Of a DNA stretch of 64,000 bases, positions 8,320 to 16,986 are shown in pieces (position 1 is the first letter of the stretch; the number at the start of each line of letters is the position of its first letter). This DNA is from Paenibacillus gallinarum (GTDB lineage: Bacteria; Bacillota; Bacilli; Paenibacillales; Paenibacillaceae). Under the pieces are notes generated by a model, which had not been told where the DNA came from, did no database searches, and saw only the letters and a list, made by a program, of their open reading frames with translations. A program made the position numbers and the translations under genes. The stretch spans positions 185,044 through 249,043 of the forward strand of contig NZ_JACSQL010000008.1 of the NCBI RefSeq assembly GCF_014836635.1, in the 5' to 3' direction.

Positions 8320-10164
8320 TCAACGAATCGCCACTTTGTAGGTCTTAAGCCAAAAGTTAACTTGCGTAAGATAGGCGAATAACTGAGGGCCGGACATAAG
8401 TTGGCCAAACCATGGTAAGTTTGAAGATGCGTCTTTGGAAGAGGCAAGTTCTTTAATTTTCTTCACATCAAGCAGCGGTAATACCGGTGAACTAGGATCG
8501 TCCAGCACATCTAGCATTTGCTGGCGTACCGTCGCCAAGTAGTTTGGATTATGGGTTTTCGGATACGGACTTTTTTTACGATAGAGCACATCATCAGGTA
8601 GAATACCTTCCAGTGCTTTACGCAGAATGCCTTTCTCGCGATCTCCGGTGATCTTAATTTCCCATGGAACATTAAACACATATTCAACCAGACGATGATC
8701 GCAATAAGGAACGCGTACTTCAAGACCAACGCCCATACTCATCCGGTCTTTCCGATCGAGCAGTGTTGGCATAAAACGGGTAATATTCAGATAAGACATA
8801 ATACGCATTTGAGCAGCTTTACCCGTTTCTCCTGCGAGAAGCGGTGTTTCTGCGACAGCATCCGAATAGCGATCATTTAAATATTCAAGCGGTCGAGTCC
8901 ACTCGGCAATATCGGCAGATAAGAGACTTGCTCTCATTTTGGGCGCAACCGCCCAAGGAAAGGTGCCGGAGTTCAGCATGTCTTCACGATGGAACCATGG
9001 ATATCCGCCAAATACTTCGTCTGCAGCCTCACCGGAAATCGCAACCGTTGCTTTTTTCTTAATTTCCCGACAAAACAAATAAAGCGAGGAATCGACATCG
9101 GTCATCCCCGGCAAATCTCTGGATATCGTGGCTGCATTTAGTGCACCTACTACTTCATCTGTATCGAATTCTATAAAATGATGGTTGGTTTTTAATTCTT
9201 CGACCATTCGCTGAATAAAAGGAGCATCCGAATTAGGCTGGAAAGCATGGGCTTTAAAATGTTTGTCATTATCTACGTAATCAACCGAGAATGTATCGAT
9301 GTTGCCTTGGCCTAATTTTTTATAGTAATTAACGGCAAGTGCAGACAGTGCGCTTGAATCAAGTCCTCCTGATAACAAAGAGCCTAGCGGTACATCGGAA
9401 GCAAGTTGACGCTCGAGCGTATCTATAAGCAGGCGTCTTACTTCGGCAGCTGTTGCATCCACATCATCTTCATGCGGCTTGCTTTCAAGCTTCCAGTAAG
9501 CGTAAGAACGAAAACCATTTCTAGTGAACAAAGCGGCATGACCTGCCCGAAGTTCTTTCATTGAGGAATATACACCATGACCTGGTGTTCTGGCAGGACC
9601 AATAATAAAGATTTCCGCAAGTCCTTCAGGTCCAACCACAGCTTCCACAGCAGGGTGCAGCAGCAGGGCTTTTGGTTCGGAACCAAATACGAGTGTATCC
9701 CCTTGATGACTGTAGAAAAGTGGTTTTACGCCTAAACGATCCCGAGCCATAAAAATATGTTCGCGGCCGCTGTCCCATATAACAAAAGCAAAAATACCAT
9801 TAAATCGGTCTACACATCCGGGTCCCCACTCCACATAACTTGCCAAAAGCACCTCTGTATCACAAGTGGTCTTGAATCGATGTCCACGCTGTTCCAGTTC
9901 TTTTTTTAGCTCCGGTGCATTATAAAGCTCTCCGTTGTATACAAGGGTATACTGTTTGTCGCTGTGGTTCATAATCATTGGTTGGGCACCGTTCTCAGGG
10001 TCCATGACGCTCAATCTTCGATGCCCAAAGGCGCACGGTCCAGAGATCCATGTTCCTCCCGCATCAGGTCCTCGATTCGACATACTTTCAGTCATGCGAA
10101 CAAGAAGTTCCGAGTCCTGCGTGAGATCATGATTCCACTGTATAAATCCAGTAATTCCGCACAT
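8320..10164 (-). CDS. asnO: Glutamine-hydrolysing asparagine synthetase, AsnO (YisO) type
   Basis: A 614-residue class II amidotransferase. Cys2 (MCGITGF) is the N-terminal nucleophile of the glutaminase domain (about 1-210, with YNGELYN and DTEVLLASY). The synthetase domain begins near 240 and carries the ATP-binding SGGLDSS motif, SGEAADEVFGGYPWFHRED, and LEVRVPYCDHRLVEYV. Its length and text match B. subtilis AsnO/YisO better than AsnB or AsnH, from my memory of these proteins. AsnO is associated with sporulation in B. subtilis. It is transcribed towards rdgB and diverges from a small unknown gene. Confidence 0.9.
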   Translation of the reverse strand: MCGITGFIQWNHDLTQDSELLVRMTESMSNRGPDAGGTWISGPCAFGHRRLSVMDPENGAQPMIMNHSDKQYTLVYNGELYNAPELKKELEQRGHRFKTTCDTEVLLASYVEWGPGCVDRFNGIFAFVIWDSGREHIFMARDRLGVKPLFYSHQGDTLVFGSEPKALLLHPAVEAVVGPEGLAEIFIIGPARTPGHGVYSSMKELRAGHAALFTRNGFRSYAYWKLESKPHEDDVDATAAEVRRLLIDTLERQLASDVPLGSLLSGGLDSSALSALAVNYYKKLGQGNIDTFSVDYVDNDKHFKAHAFQPNSDAPFIQRMVEELKTNHHFIEFDTDEVVGALNAATISRDLPGMTDVDSSLYLFCREIKKKATVAISGEAADEVFGGYPWFHREDMLNSGTFPWAVAPKMRASLLSADIAEWTRPLEYLNDRYSDAVAETPLLAGETGKAAQMRIMSYLNITRFMPTLLDRKDRMSMGVGLEVRVPYCDHRLVEYVFNVPWEIKITGDREKGILRKALEGILPDDVLYRKKSPYPKTHNPNYLATVRQQMLDVLDDPSSPVLPLLDVKKIKELASSKDASSNLPWFGQLMSGPQLFAYLTQVNFWLKTYKVAIR

Positions 10165-10343
10165 GAGAGTTCATCCTTTCTGGTCGTTTCTTCCACAGAA
10201 GTTTGTTTTTAGGGAGTGGGGAGCGGTCCTACCTTATATTTCTATTCTCACAGTAAAACAAATATATGCCGAATTCAGGCATAAAATGTCTGTCCGCATC
10301 CGAAACTATAAATGAGAAAACTATGCATGAGGAGCGATGAACA

Positions 10344-10679
10344 TTGCAAAAGAGCCTGTATTTCGTGTCGGTAGGAGGACGATCCGTTCTTGCTGACCAA
10401 AGAGCTGCTTCTTACGAGTGGATCATTCAAGCAACGCCTGAACAGGCAGAGAATCTGCAAGGGCTGCTAAGTTTAATGCAGGAAAAAGAAGAAGAGGCCT
10501 TTCCCGGATATGTTTTTCCATGGCCCGATACAGAAGAAGCCTCCGTCAATGTGTTATATGAGGAAGCACTTCAAAATGTGTATAACGAAATTTATCGGTT
10601 AGGAACGAATGACACGCGAAGCCATTTGTCGCAATATGGCATCGTACGAGATTACGTCAATAGACAAGACTTTCAGTAA
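10344..10679 (+). CDS. Small uncharacterised protein
   Basis: A 111-residue acidic protein of unknown function, starting with TTG at 10344 after GAGGAG. It reads MQKSLYFVSVGGRSVLADQ and has a Trp/Pro segment YVFPWPDTEE near residues 53-62. There is no signal peptide, membrane segment or motif that I recognise. It is followed after 18 bases by another unknown gene with its own strong binding site, so the two are probably co-transcribed. Codon use looks like its neighbours. Confidence 0.65.
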   Translation: MQKSLYFVSVGGRSVLADQRAASYEWIIQATPEQAENLQGLLSLMQEKEEEAFPGYVFPWPDTEEASVNVLYEEALQNVYNEIYRLGTNDTRSHLSQYGIVRDYVNRQDFQ

Positions 10680-10697
10680 CGGAAGGAGAAGGGGAAT

Positions 10698-11051
10698 ATG
10701 TATGTCATTCAGGATGCGAAAATAACAAAAGAACTGGAGCTAGATGGTCGATCTTGTGTAGAAGTTGCCGTAGAACCCGCCAGAATGGGAGATCCCTCTT
10801 TACTGTTATACATAACAGGCAGTGCAGACGGATCGCTGGATCTCCATAGAATCATAAGAAACCATCATGATCTTACACTGGACTGGTATAACGATAATGA
10901 GAATACCGCTTTTGAGGATGCGACGGAGATTGCTTTTGAGAATCGTGTAGATATGGTGGCAGAGCAGGAAAAAAAGCAGTTCATGCAGTCTTTGCTAAGT
11001 TATGGATCTATAAATCAGGATTTACGAAATCGACTTTTTAGCAAAAAATGA
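10698..11051 (+). CDS. Small uncharacterised protein
   Basis: A 117-residue protein of unknown function. The start ATG follows GGAAGGAGAAGGGG. It is mixed alpha/beta by inspection, with no membrane helix, no cysteine-rich motif beyond one Cys, and an acidic central part (TLDWYNDNENTAFEDATE). A charged helical end (VAEQEKKQFMQSLLSYG) follows. It is probably in an operon with the preceding unknown gene and the 42-residue gene that follows. Confidence 0.65.
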   Translation: MYVIQDAKITKELELDGRSCVEVAVEPARMGDPSLLLYITGSADGSLDLHRIIRNHHDLTLDWYNDNENTAFEDATEIAFENRVDMVAEQEKKQFMQSLLSYGSINQDLRNRLFSKK

Positions 11052-11124
11052 TGCAAATAATTTTGATTATGAAATGCGACAATGACACATAATACTCCTG
11101 TAACCCGGGGAGGTGAACTGAAAA

Positions 11125-11253
11125 GTGACTTCAAAGTACAAGAAAAGTAAGGGAAACCGTTATAAGGATAATAATGAGTTTGCTGAGGAAGTACTTGCGA
11201 AGAACAACCAACATGAAGTACATCGTAACCCGATGCGCTTCGGGAACAAATAA
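11125..11253 (+). CDS. Very small basic protein, unknown
   Basis: A 42-codon frame with a GTG start preceded by GGGGAGGTG at a good spacing. The product begins MTSKYKKSKGNRYKDNN, continues EFAEEVLAKNNQHEV and ends in NPMRFGNK; it is hydrophilic and basic with a short amphipathic central helix. The size and composition would fit a small spore-associated or regulatory protein, but that is only a guess. An inverted repeat directly follows the stop, consistent with the end of a transcript. Confidence 0.5.
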   Translation: MTSKYKKSKGNRYKDNNEFAEEVLAKNNQHEVHRNPMRFGNK

Positions 11254-11266
11254 CCCGGGCTGCAAC

Positions 11267-11307
11267 AGACGCCTCCACTCTTTCTTTAGGGAAGGGTGGA
11301 GGCTGTC
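11267..11307 (+). terminator. Probable terminator or 3' hairpin after the small-gene cluster
   Basis: GCCTCCAC (11271-11278) pairs with GTGGAGGC (11296-11303), extended by AGAC/GTCT with a bulge. There is no clear T-run after it, so termination is uncertain. Confidence 0.4.
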
Positions 11308-11498
11308 TACTTAGAAAAGGGAAAATACATACAGTAACGTATTACAGAAAAAAGCCGGATAAGAAGAAATTGTTGATTTGGTTGGTTTTGCATTTCCCAG
11401 CTCGGGTAAAAGTTTACAAGGTAAAGAATTATTTTTATAGACAAGCAGTGTGCGGTTGTAGTCAATATATTTTGTATTAGGAACAGAAGGTGATGAAA

Positions 11499-12878
11499 AT
11501 GAGAAGACGAGATAAACGTAGTAGAGAAGAAGACCTGCATGCCCTGACTTTAAGCCTTGAAGAAGCTATAAAAACAGGGCGCATCAATGAGATGGTAAGT
11601 GAGCTTGAAGAATGGGAACCTTACGATCTCGCTGTTGTTTACGAAGAGATAAATGAGGCCTATCGTCCGCAGTTTATGAATGCTCTTGAGATTGAGACAT
11701 TGACAGGGATGCTCAGCGAACTTTCTCCCATGGTTGAGGTAAGTGCACTGTACATACTTAGTAAGGAAAAGGCAGCTCAAGTTTTAAATCGGATGGATAA
11801 CGATGACCTTGCCGATTTATTAGGTGAGATACCTGAAGAGATGAGAGAATATATGCTCTCTATTATGGAAGTAACGGAGAGAGAGACGGTTCGTGAGCTC
11901 ATGAACTTCGGTCCAGAGACGGCCGGGGGCATTATGACCAACCGTTATGTATGGTTTTATGCCAAATATACGGTTCGTGAAGCGGTCGAGAAAGTAAAAC
12001 ATTTTGCAGATCTGACGAATGATATACAAGATCTATACGTGCTAAATGAAGAGAAAGAATTGATTGGTCTGACCACATACCGTGATTTGGTACTAGCTCA
12101 GGCTACGGATCTCATTGAGAACTTGATGCGCGAGAATGTAGTCAAGGTTCCGGCAGATATGGACCAAGAGGAAGTAGCCCATTTATTTGAACAGTATGAC
12201 CTTGTGTCTATGCCGGTTGAAGATGCAAATGGAAAATTAATCGGGGTTGTTACTTTTGACGATGTCCTTGACGTATTGCGGGCAGAAGCAAATGAAGATA
12301 TTAACAAATTGTCAGCTACCGACAAAACCATCGATTTTAATACGCATCCATTGACCGCTGCCAAGCGCCGTCTGCCCTGGCTCATTATGCTCTTGTTTCT
12401 TGGTTTGTTATCGGGTAGTATCATCAGTATATTTGAGGGCACGCTTAGTAAAGTTGTAGCTCTAACCTTTTTTATGCCAATGATCGCAGGGATGACAGGA
12501 AATACGGGAACACAGTCCTTAGCCGTGGTTATTCGTGGACTTAACCCTCAAACAAAAATGAATCGGAAGACGATTACCCGCTTGTTGCGGCGAGAATTAC
12601 TCGTAGGGTTTATTATTGGTGGGATCTGCGGTATCAGTGTTGCGCTTGTTGCTGGTTTCTGGCAGACGAGTTTTGCACTAGGGGCAGTGATTGGATTTTC
12701 GCTCCTTCTGACGATTATTATTGGGACGATGGCGGGAACGATCATCCCTATTATATTGTACAAGCTGAAAATAGACCCTGCCGTAGCTTCCGGTCCGCTG
12801 ATCACTACACTGAATGACTTATTCTCATTATCAGTTTATTTTGGCACCGCTACTGTATTTATTTCTTATTTAACATGA
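11499..12878 (+). CDS. mgtE: Magnesium transporter MgtE
   Basis: A 459-residue membrane Mg2+ channel/transporter. The order is the cytoplasmic N domain (about 20-130, with DLADLLGEIPEEMREYMLSI), two CBS domains (about 135-255, with GIMTNRYVWF and VSMPVEDANGKLIGVVTFDDVLDVL), and five membrane helices from about 285 onward, with PMIAGMTGNTGTQSLAVVIRGL, the conserved pore segment. The ATG at 11499 is preferred over an upstream GTG because AGAAGGTG lies seven bases before it. No M-box magnesium riboswitch core was found upstream, which is unusual enough to note. Confidence 0.94.
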   Translation: MRRRDKRSREEDLHALTLSLEEAIKTGRINEMVSELEEWEPYDLAVVYEEINEAYRPQFMNALEIETLTGMLSELSPMVEVSALYILSKEKAAQVLNRMDNDDLADLLGEIPEEMREYMLSIMEVTERETVRELMNFGPETAGGIMTNRYVWFYAKYTVREAVEKVKHFADLTNDIQDLYVLNEEKELIGLTTYRDLVLAQATDLIENLMRENVVKVPADMDQEEVAHLFEQYDLVSMPVEDANGKLIGVVTFDDVLDVLRAEANEDINKLSATDKTIDFNTHPLTAAKRRLPWLIMLLFLGLLSGSIISIFEGTLSKVVALTFFMPMIAGMTGNTGTQSLAVVIRGLNPQTKMNRKTITRLLRRELLVGFIIGGICGISVALVAGFWQTSFALGAVIGFSLLLTIIIGTMAGTIIPIILYKLKIDPAVASGPLITTLNDLFSLSVYFGTATVFISYLT

Positions 12879-12917
12879 TTGAATCATCGAAAGGTACTAT
12901 GAAATTGATTCGCTTGA

Positions 12918-13010
12918 ATAAAAAAAGCAGTTGTTCCAAAGCTGTACTCTATTGTTAGATACAAATAACAATGGGAGGTACACTTCATAGGAATCAACTG
13001 CTTTCTTTTC
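12918..13010. terminator. Long imperfect palindrome, probable bidirectional terminator
   Basis: AAAAAAAGCAGTTGTTCC at the left pairs with GGAATCAACTGCTTTCTTTT at the right (one bulge). Inside are GTAC/GTAC and a perfect ATTGTTA/TAACAAT stem. It lies between the converging mgtE and DUF4870 genes, and the flanking A and T runs suit termination in both directions. The total span of about 90 bp is longer than usual. Confidence 0.6.
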
Positions 13011-13027
13011 TAAATTACAGCAAGGAA

Positions 13028-13321
13028 TTAAGCATCATCGCGGAGCACCTTAATACCTTGAAAAATATTATAGATAAAAACAGCAATATAAATAACGAAG
13101 AAAAGGATCGCGTAGCCGATAATAGAAGTTGTATGGTTCGCATTAAACATGAAGATTAACAGCGGTATCAGCGCAAGAAAAGGAAACACATGCGAGAAGA
13201 ATGCTTTCTTGGCATGCCCCCTAACATAGTTATCTTGTGCTACGATCCATACAATGAGTGGAAGCAAAAATGGGGCAAAGAAAATACTGAAATAACTAAG
13301 GGATGAGAGTAGTTGTCGCAT
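13028..13321 (-). CDS. DUF4870 domain-containing membrane protein
   Basis: A 97-residue protein with three hydrophobic segments (about 5-28, 45-60 and 67-88). The pattern ending IYNIFQGIKVLRDD and the N-terminal LSYFSIFFAPFLLPLIVWIV match the DUF4870 family of small Tic20-like membrane proteins. Function is unknown. The start ATG at 13321 has AAAGGAG upstream. It converges with mgtE and diverges from a tRNA gene. Confidence 0.75.
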   Translation of the reverse strand: MRQLLSSLSYFSIFFAPFLLPLIVWIVAQDNYVRGHAKKAFFSHVFPFLALIPLLIFMFNANHTTSIIGYAILFFVIYIAVFIYNIFQGIKVLRDDA

Positions 13322-13406
13322 AAGCTAGGAACGCTCCTTTTTTTGTTTTATAATATTTACATCATATTACCCTAGCATGCCTAGGATGATACCTAAAAAA
13401 AATACT

Positions 13407-13434
13407 TTGACAAATAGTCATTTTGCGATATAAT
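13407..13434 (+). promoter_or_regulatory. Sigma-A promoter of the first tRNA-Arg gene
   Basis: TTGACA (13407-13412) and TATAAT (13429-13434) separated by 16 bases, both perfect consensus. Transcription should start about 20 bases before the tRNA. Confidence 0.85.
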
Positions 13435-13464
13435 AAGTATCGCACGTGAAAAACTACATAACTT

Positions 13465-13538
<74 letters not shown>

Positions 13539-13547
13539 TACAAAGAA

Positions 13548-13573
13548 AAGGCATCCCTTCGGATGTCTTTTTT
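13548..13573 (+). terminator. Terminator after tRNA-Arg
   Basis: GGCATCC pairs with GGATGTC around CTTC, followed by a run of T. This matches the position expected for a monocistronic tRNA gene. Confidence 0.75.
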
Positions 13574-13674
13574 GTTTTTTTTATAGATCCCTTATCAAAT
13601 ATATAACGATTTAACTTGGAGTTTGCGGACAGATAAACATAATTAAGGAGAGATACGCTAGGAAAAAATTTGCT

Positions 13675-13914
13675 GTGTGGATGCCTTTCATCGTTTTCTT
13701 GGTGGTATTGTTAAACTATTTTGGTCTTGATGACTACAATATTTTGATTATGGGTGTTAGCCCTGTTGCTTGGTTCATTGAATTTGTACCAAACATGAAT
13801 AGAGCACATATTTCTTCTTTTGTTATTTACATCGTTGCTGTTGTTTTCTGGATGCTGATTGGTATGTTATTGGATCGATCCATTATCGGCTTGAAGAAGA
13901 AATCAGCTGAGTAA
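13675..13914 (+). CDS. Small membrane protein (DUF3311-like), start uncertain
   Basis: A 79-residue protein with two hydrophobic helices (about 3-18 and 47-68) and a basic end, SIIGLKKKSAE. It resembles the small two-helix DUF3311-type proteins, a weak assignment. A good binding site (AAGGAG at 13645-13650) precedes an open frame encoding RYARKKFAVW, but no ATG, GTG or TTG occurs at the right spacing; the first usable codon is GTG at 13675, 24 bases after the site. The start may be non-canonical or mutated. It is framed by the two tRNA-Arg genes and followed by a strong terminator. Confidence 0.55.
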   Translation: MWMPFIVFLVVLLNYFGLDDYNILIMGVSPVAWFIEFVPNMNRAHISSFVIYIVAVVFWMLIGMLLDRSIIGLKKKSAE

Positions 13915-13956
13915 AGCAGAAACTTACTACACATAATAGCTATACTTTTCCATACA

Positions 13957-13995
13957 AAAAAAGAGAGATATCCAGATGGATGTCTCTCTTTTTTC
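13957..13995 (+). terminator. Terminator after the small membrane protein gene
   Basis: AAAAAGAGAGATATCC pairs with GGATGTCTCTCTTTTTT around a three-base loop, with A and T runs either side. Confidence 0.85.
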
Positions 13996-14024
13996 TTATT
14001 GGTATTTTATAAAGTTTCAGGAAA

Positions 14025-14099
14025 GAGACCACCTTGCGGGCTACAAGCGAAAGAACGATAAGGAAAAAAAGCTCCGACGCGCCCCTTGTAGGGGGTCTC
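14025..14099. repeat. Unexplained inverted repeat downstream of the inverted tRNA gene
   Basis: GAGACC (14025-14030) and CTACAAG (14041-14047) are matched by CTTGTAG (14085-14091) and GGTCTC (14094-14099). The right part also forms its own CCCC-TTGTA-GGGG hairpin. No coding frame explains it. It could be a remnant terminator or a small RNA. Confidence 0.4.
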
Positions 14100-14112
14100 A
14101 TCCCGAAGACAT

Positions 14113-14142
14113 AAAAAAAAGGCATCCTATAAAGGATGCCTT
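14113..14142 (-). terminator. Terminator of the inverted tRNA-Arg gene
   Basis: On the minus strand GGCATCC and GGATGCC form a stem followed by a T-run (the A-run at 14113-14120 on the plus strand). Confidence 0.8.
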
Positions 14143-14153
14143 AATGCATTATA

Positions 14154-14227
<74 letters not shown>

Positions 14228-14246
14228 AAATTCAAGCGCGAAATAG

Positions 14247-14275
14247 AGCATAACATATATAAATCGTGAAGTCAA
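14247..14275 (-). promoter_or_regulatory. Sigma-A promoter of the second tRNA-Arg gene
   Basis: On the minus strand TTGACT (14275-14270) and TATGCT (14252-14247) are separated by 17 bases. It differs from the promoter of the first copy, so the flanks are not duplicated. Confidence 0.7.
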
Positions 14276-14471
14276 CAGTTATAGTAAAAATAAAATAAAA
14301 AGTGTGCAGCGATCTGTTACTTGTTTCGGATTATTTTATAAAATGGAGAGCTCTATGTTTTTTCTGTGTCACTTTCGGTTATTCTAATATATTAGTGCTA
14401 TACATAGTCTACGGGTTTCTATATAATCAACGAGTCGCTTTAAGCTTCCGGGTAGAGAGGAGGTAATCTTA

Positions 14472-15404
14472 ATGAAAGATACAAGTTCACACACTACAGA
14501 TAAAAATATTGTATTGTTTCCTAAGACACTAGACTTTTATCAGATTCAGCTCACCGTTATGCTGGAAAATGAACGCTATGCGGAAGCGATGAATTTGCTT
14601 GAATTTCTGCTTCAGTGCCAGGGACAGGATCAGAGAAATTATGAAGAATGGGCAGCGTTGCTTGAATGGTTAAAGGCAGCCTTTCCTCAATATATAAGTG
14701 CTGATGATAATAATCCGGTTCCTGAAGAAGAGGATGAAATTGAAAGTGAAGAGGATTTAGCACGCCAAAATGCGAAAAATAAGCTGGCTGAAGACGGAGA
14801 TTATGCGAATAAATTACTGCGTATTTTGAAGGAAGAGCCGCTGAGTGAACAAACGATGCTTGCGCTTGACCAGCTAGCATACGTAGACGTGCCGAGCGTC
14901 GATGAATCACTAAGAGAATGGATTGAACATAGCAGATTACATCCTTTACTCCAGTTCAGAGTGCTTCAAACCCTGCGGAAAAGAGGGGCTGACTTTCATG
15001 TTACTCTGCAAAGAGGAACAGAGAAGGTCGAAGTAGAAATAGAGACAGTACCTCTGAAACCTGAAGATTTCCCGCATGCTGTTCTTCGGATTCTAGAACG
15101 TGTCGCAGAACAGACGGAAGTTCACGAGCCCACTTTGTTTTATTTTGCTCAGGAACTTTGGTCGCAATATATCATGGCCGTTTTTGGAACAAGTGATTAC
15201 CGCTCTATGCTGGAAGGCGATGAATCCATGCTCGATATGTGGGCCGCTGCTCTTCATGCTGCGGTGGCTGAGAGTTTGGGAGGTTCGCACAATGAAGAAG
15301 AGATACGCACAGTGTATGGGATCACGAGCGAGGTTAGGTTCCGATTTGAGCAGGCGTATCGCTCAATTAAGCAATTTGTTTCAGGAGGACTGGGCACAAA
15401 ATAG
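14472..15404 (+). CDS. ysoA: YsoA-like helical (TPR-type) protein
   Basis: A 310-residue, mostly helical acidic protein. The N-terminal part (FYQIQLTVMLENERYAEAMN) is a TPR-like helix pair and is followed by an acidic stretch at about 75-95 (PEEEDEIESEEDLA). Its position directly upstream of tig matches ysoA of B. subtilis, a TPR-containing protein of unknown role; the symbol rests on synteny and general character rather than a clear motif. GAGAGGAGG precedes the ATG. Confidence 0.6.
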   Translation: MKDTSSHTTDKNIVLFPKTLDFYQIQLTVMLENERYAEAMNLLEFLLQCQGQDQRNYEEWAALLEWLKAAFPQYISADDNNPVPEEEDEIESEEDLARQNAKNKLAEDGDYANKLLRILKEEPLSEQTMLALDQLAYVDVPSVDESLREWIEHSRLHPLLQFRVLQTLRKRGADFHVTLQRGTEKVEVEIETVPLKPEDFPHAVLRILERVAEQTEVHEPTLFYFAQELWSQYIMAVFGTSDYRSMLEGDESMLDMWAAALHAAVAESLGGSHNEEEIRTVYGITSEVRFRFEQAYRSIKQFVSGGLGTK

Positions 15405-15444
15405 GGTATAAAACTTTTCCTGCTGTGTTTGCAAGGGTTTACCC

Positions 15445-15473
15445 TTGAAATTGCATTTAATGTTGTTTATACT
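15445..15473 (+). promoter_or_regulatory. Sigma-A promoter of tig
   Basis: TTGAAA (15445-15450) and TATACT (15468-15473) with a 17-base spacer, 65 bases before the tig start. Confidence 0.7.
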
Positions 15474-15537
15474 AAAATGGTTATTTTGTACGCGCTTGAC
15501 AATGGTTAACACGTGAAATTTGGAGGGGAAAGCATAA

Positions 15538-16866
15538 ATGAAAGCAACTTGGGAAAAAATAGAGAAGAACCTTGGGGTTCTTGAAGTTGAAGTAGAAGCT
15601 GATCGTGTAGCTGCTGCTCTCGACAAGGCTTTTAATAAAGTCGTTAAAAAAATAAATGTACCTGGATTCCGTAAAGGTAAAGTTCCACGTTCAATCTTCG
15701 AAGCACGTTTTGGCGTAGAGAGCTTGTACCAGGATGCAATTGACATCCTTCTTCCAGAAGTATACACGGAAGCTGTTGACCAAACAGCAATCTTCCCTGT
15801 AGAACAACCAGAAGTTGATGTTGATCAATTTGCTAAAGGACAAACATTCAAGTTTAAAGCAAAAGTGGTAGTTAAACCTGAAGTTGAACTTGGCGAGTAC
15901 AAAGGTCTTGAAGTTCCTAAAGTAAGCACTGAAGTTTCTGAAGAAGAACTGGCTGCTGAACTAGAGCGTCTGCAACAGCGTCATGCTGAACTTGTAGTAG
16001 TTGAAGAAGGACAAGCTGCATCTGGTGATGTTGTTGTTATCGACTACGAAGGTTCTGTTGATGGTGAACTTTTCGAAGGCGGAACTGCTGAGCGTCAATC
16101 CCTTGAACTTGGATCCAACACATTTATCCCTGGTTTCGAAGAGCAAGTAATTGGTCTTGCAACAGGCGACAACAAAGACGTTGAAGTGACATTCCCTGAA
16201 GAATACCATGCAGCAGAACTTGCTGGTAAAAAAGCGGTATTCAAAGTGAAAGTACACGAAATTAAACGTAAAGAACTTCCTGCACTTGACGATGAGTTCG
16301 CTAAAGACGTTAGTGAATTCGACACACTTGTTGAGTACAAAGAAGATCTGAAAAAACAACTTGCTTCCCGCAAAGAAGAAGAAGCAAAAGCAACTCAAGA
16401 AAATATCGTAGTTGAAAAAGCGGCTGAAAATGCAAATGTTGAAATTCCACAAGGAATGATCAACAGCGAAGTTCGCAACATGATGCGTGACTTTGACAAC
16501 CGTCTTCGTCAACAAGGTATGAACCTTGAAATGTTTATGAGCTTCTCTGGTCAAACAGAAGCAGATCTTCAAAACCAAATGAAAAACGATGCTGAAAAAC
16601 GCGTTCGTAACAACTTGGTTCTTGAAGCAATCGGTAAACAAGAGAATCTTGAAGTAACAGAAGAAGATGTAAACGAAGAGCTGAACAACATGGCTGCTTC
16701 TTTCAAACGCTCTGTTGACGAGATTCGTCAAATTCTTGAAAGCAACGGTTCTCTCGACAGCTTGAAAGAAGAAGTATTGCTTCGTAAAACAATCGACTTC
16801 CTTTTGGCAAACAGCAAAGAGGTAGATGCTCCTGCTGAAGAAGCTAAAGAAGAAGCGGCTGAATAA
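15538..16866 (+). CDS. tig: Trigger factor
   Basis: A 442-residue ribosome-associated chaperone and peptidyl-prolyl isomerase. The N-terminal ribosome-binding domain has the signature GFRKGKVPRSIFEARFG (about 43-59). The FKBP-type PPIase domain is at about 160-245 (SGDVVVIDYEGSVDGELFEG). The C-terminal helical chaperone domain runs to about 430 and ends in an acidic Ala/Glu tail. It is 133 bp downstream of the ysoA-like gene with its own promoter, followed by a terminator, so it is probably transcribed alone. Its codon use is strongly biased, as expected for an abundant protein. Confidence 0.97.
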   Translation: MKATWEKIEKNLGVLEVEVEADRVAAALDKAFNKVVKKINVPGFRKGKVPRSIFEARFGVESLYQDAIDILLPEVYTEAVDQTAIFPVEQPEVDVDQFAKGQTFKFKAKVVVKPEVELGEYKGLEVPKVSTEVSEEELAAELERLQQRHAELVVVEEGQAASGDVVVIDYEGSVDGELFEGGTAERQSLELGSNTFIPGFEEQVIGLATGDNKDVEVTFPEEYHAAELAGKKAVFKVKVHEIKRKELPALDDEFAKDVSEFDTLVEYKEDLKKQLASRKEEEAKATQENIVVEKAAENANVEIPQGMINSEVRNMMRDFDNRLRQQGMNLEMFMSFSGQTEADLQNQMKNDAEKRVRNNLVLEAIGKQENLEVTEEDVNEELNNMAASFKRSVDEIRQILESNGSLDSLKEEVLLRKTIDFLLANSKEVDAPAEEAKEEAAE

Positions 16867-16950
16867 TCACTCACATATGAGCATGTAGTATAAATCCAGA
16901 ACCGGAAATGGAAATGGATTTATGCAATATGCAAATCACGTATATCAGAT

Positions 16951-16986
16951 AAGGCACGTAATGTTTTTTACGTGCCTTATTTTTTC
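16951..16986 (+). terminator. Terminator of tig
   Basis: AAGGCACGTAA pairs perfectly with TTACGTGCCTT around TGTTTT, followed by ATTTTTTCT. Confidence 0.92.

Noticed and set aside
15961..16731. A 256-codon open frame on the minus strand inside tig
   Set aside because: It is antisense to a clear trigger factor gene, is rich in Phe/Cys/Asn as expected from the reverse of biased codons, and has no ribosome binding site.
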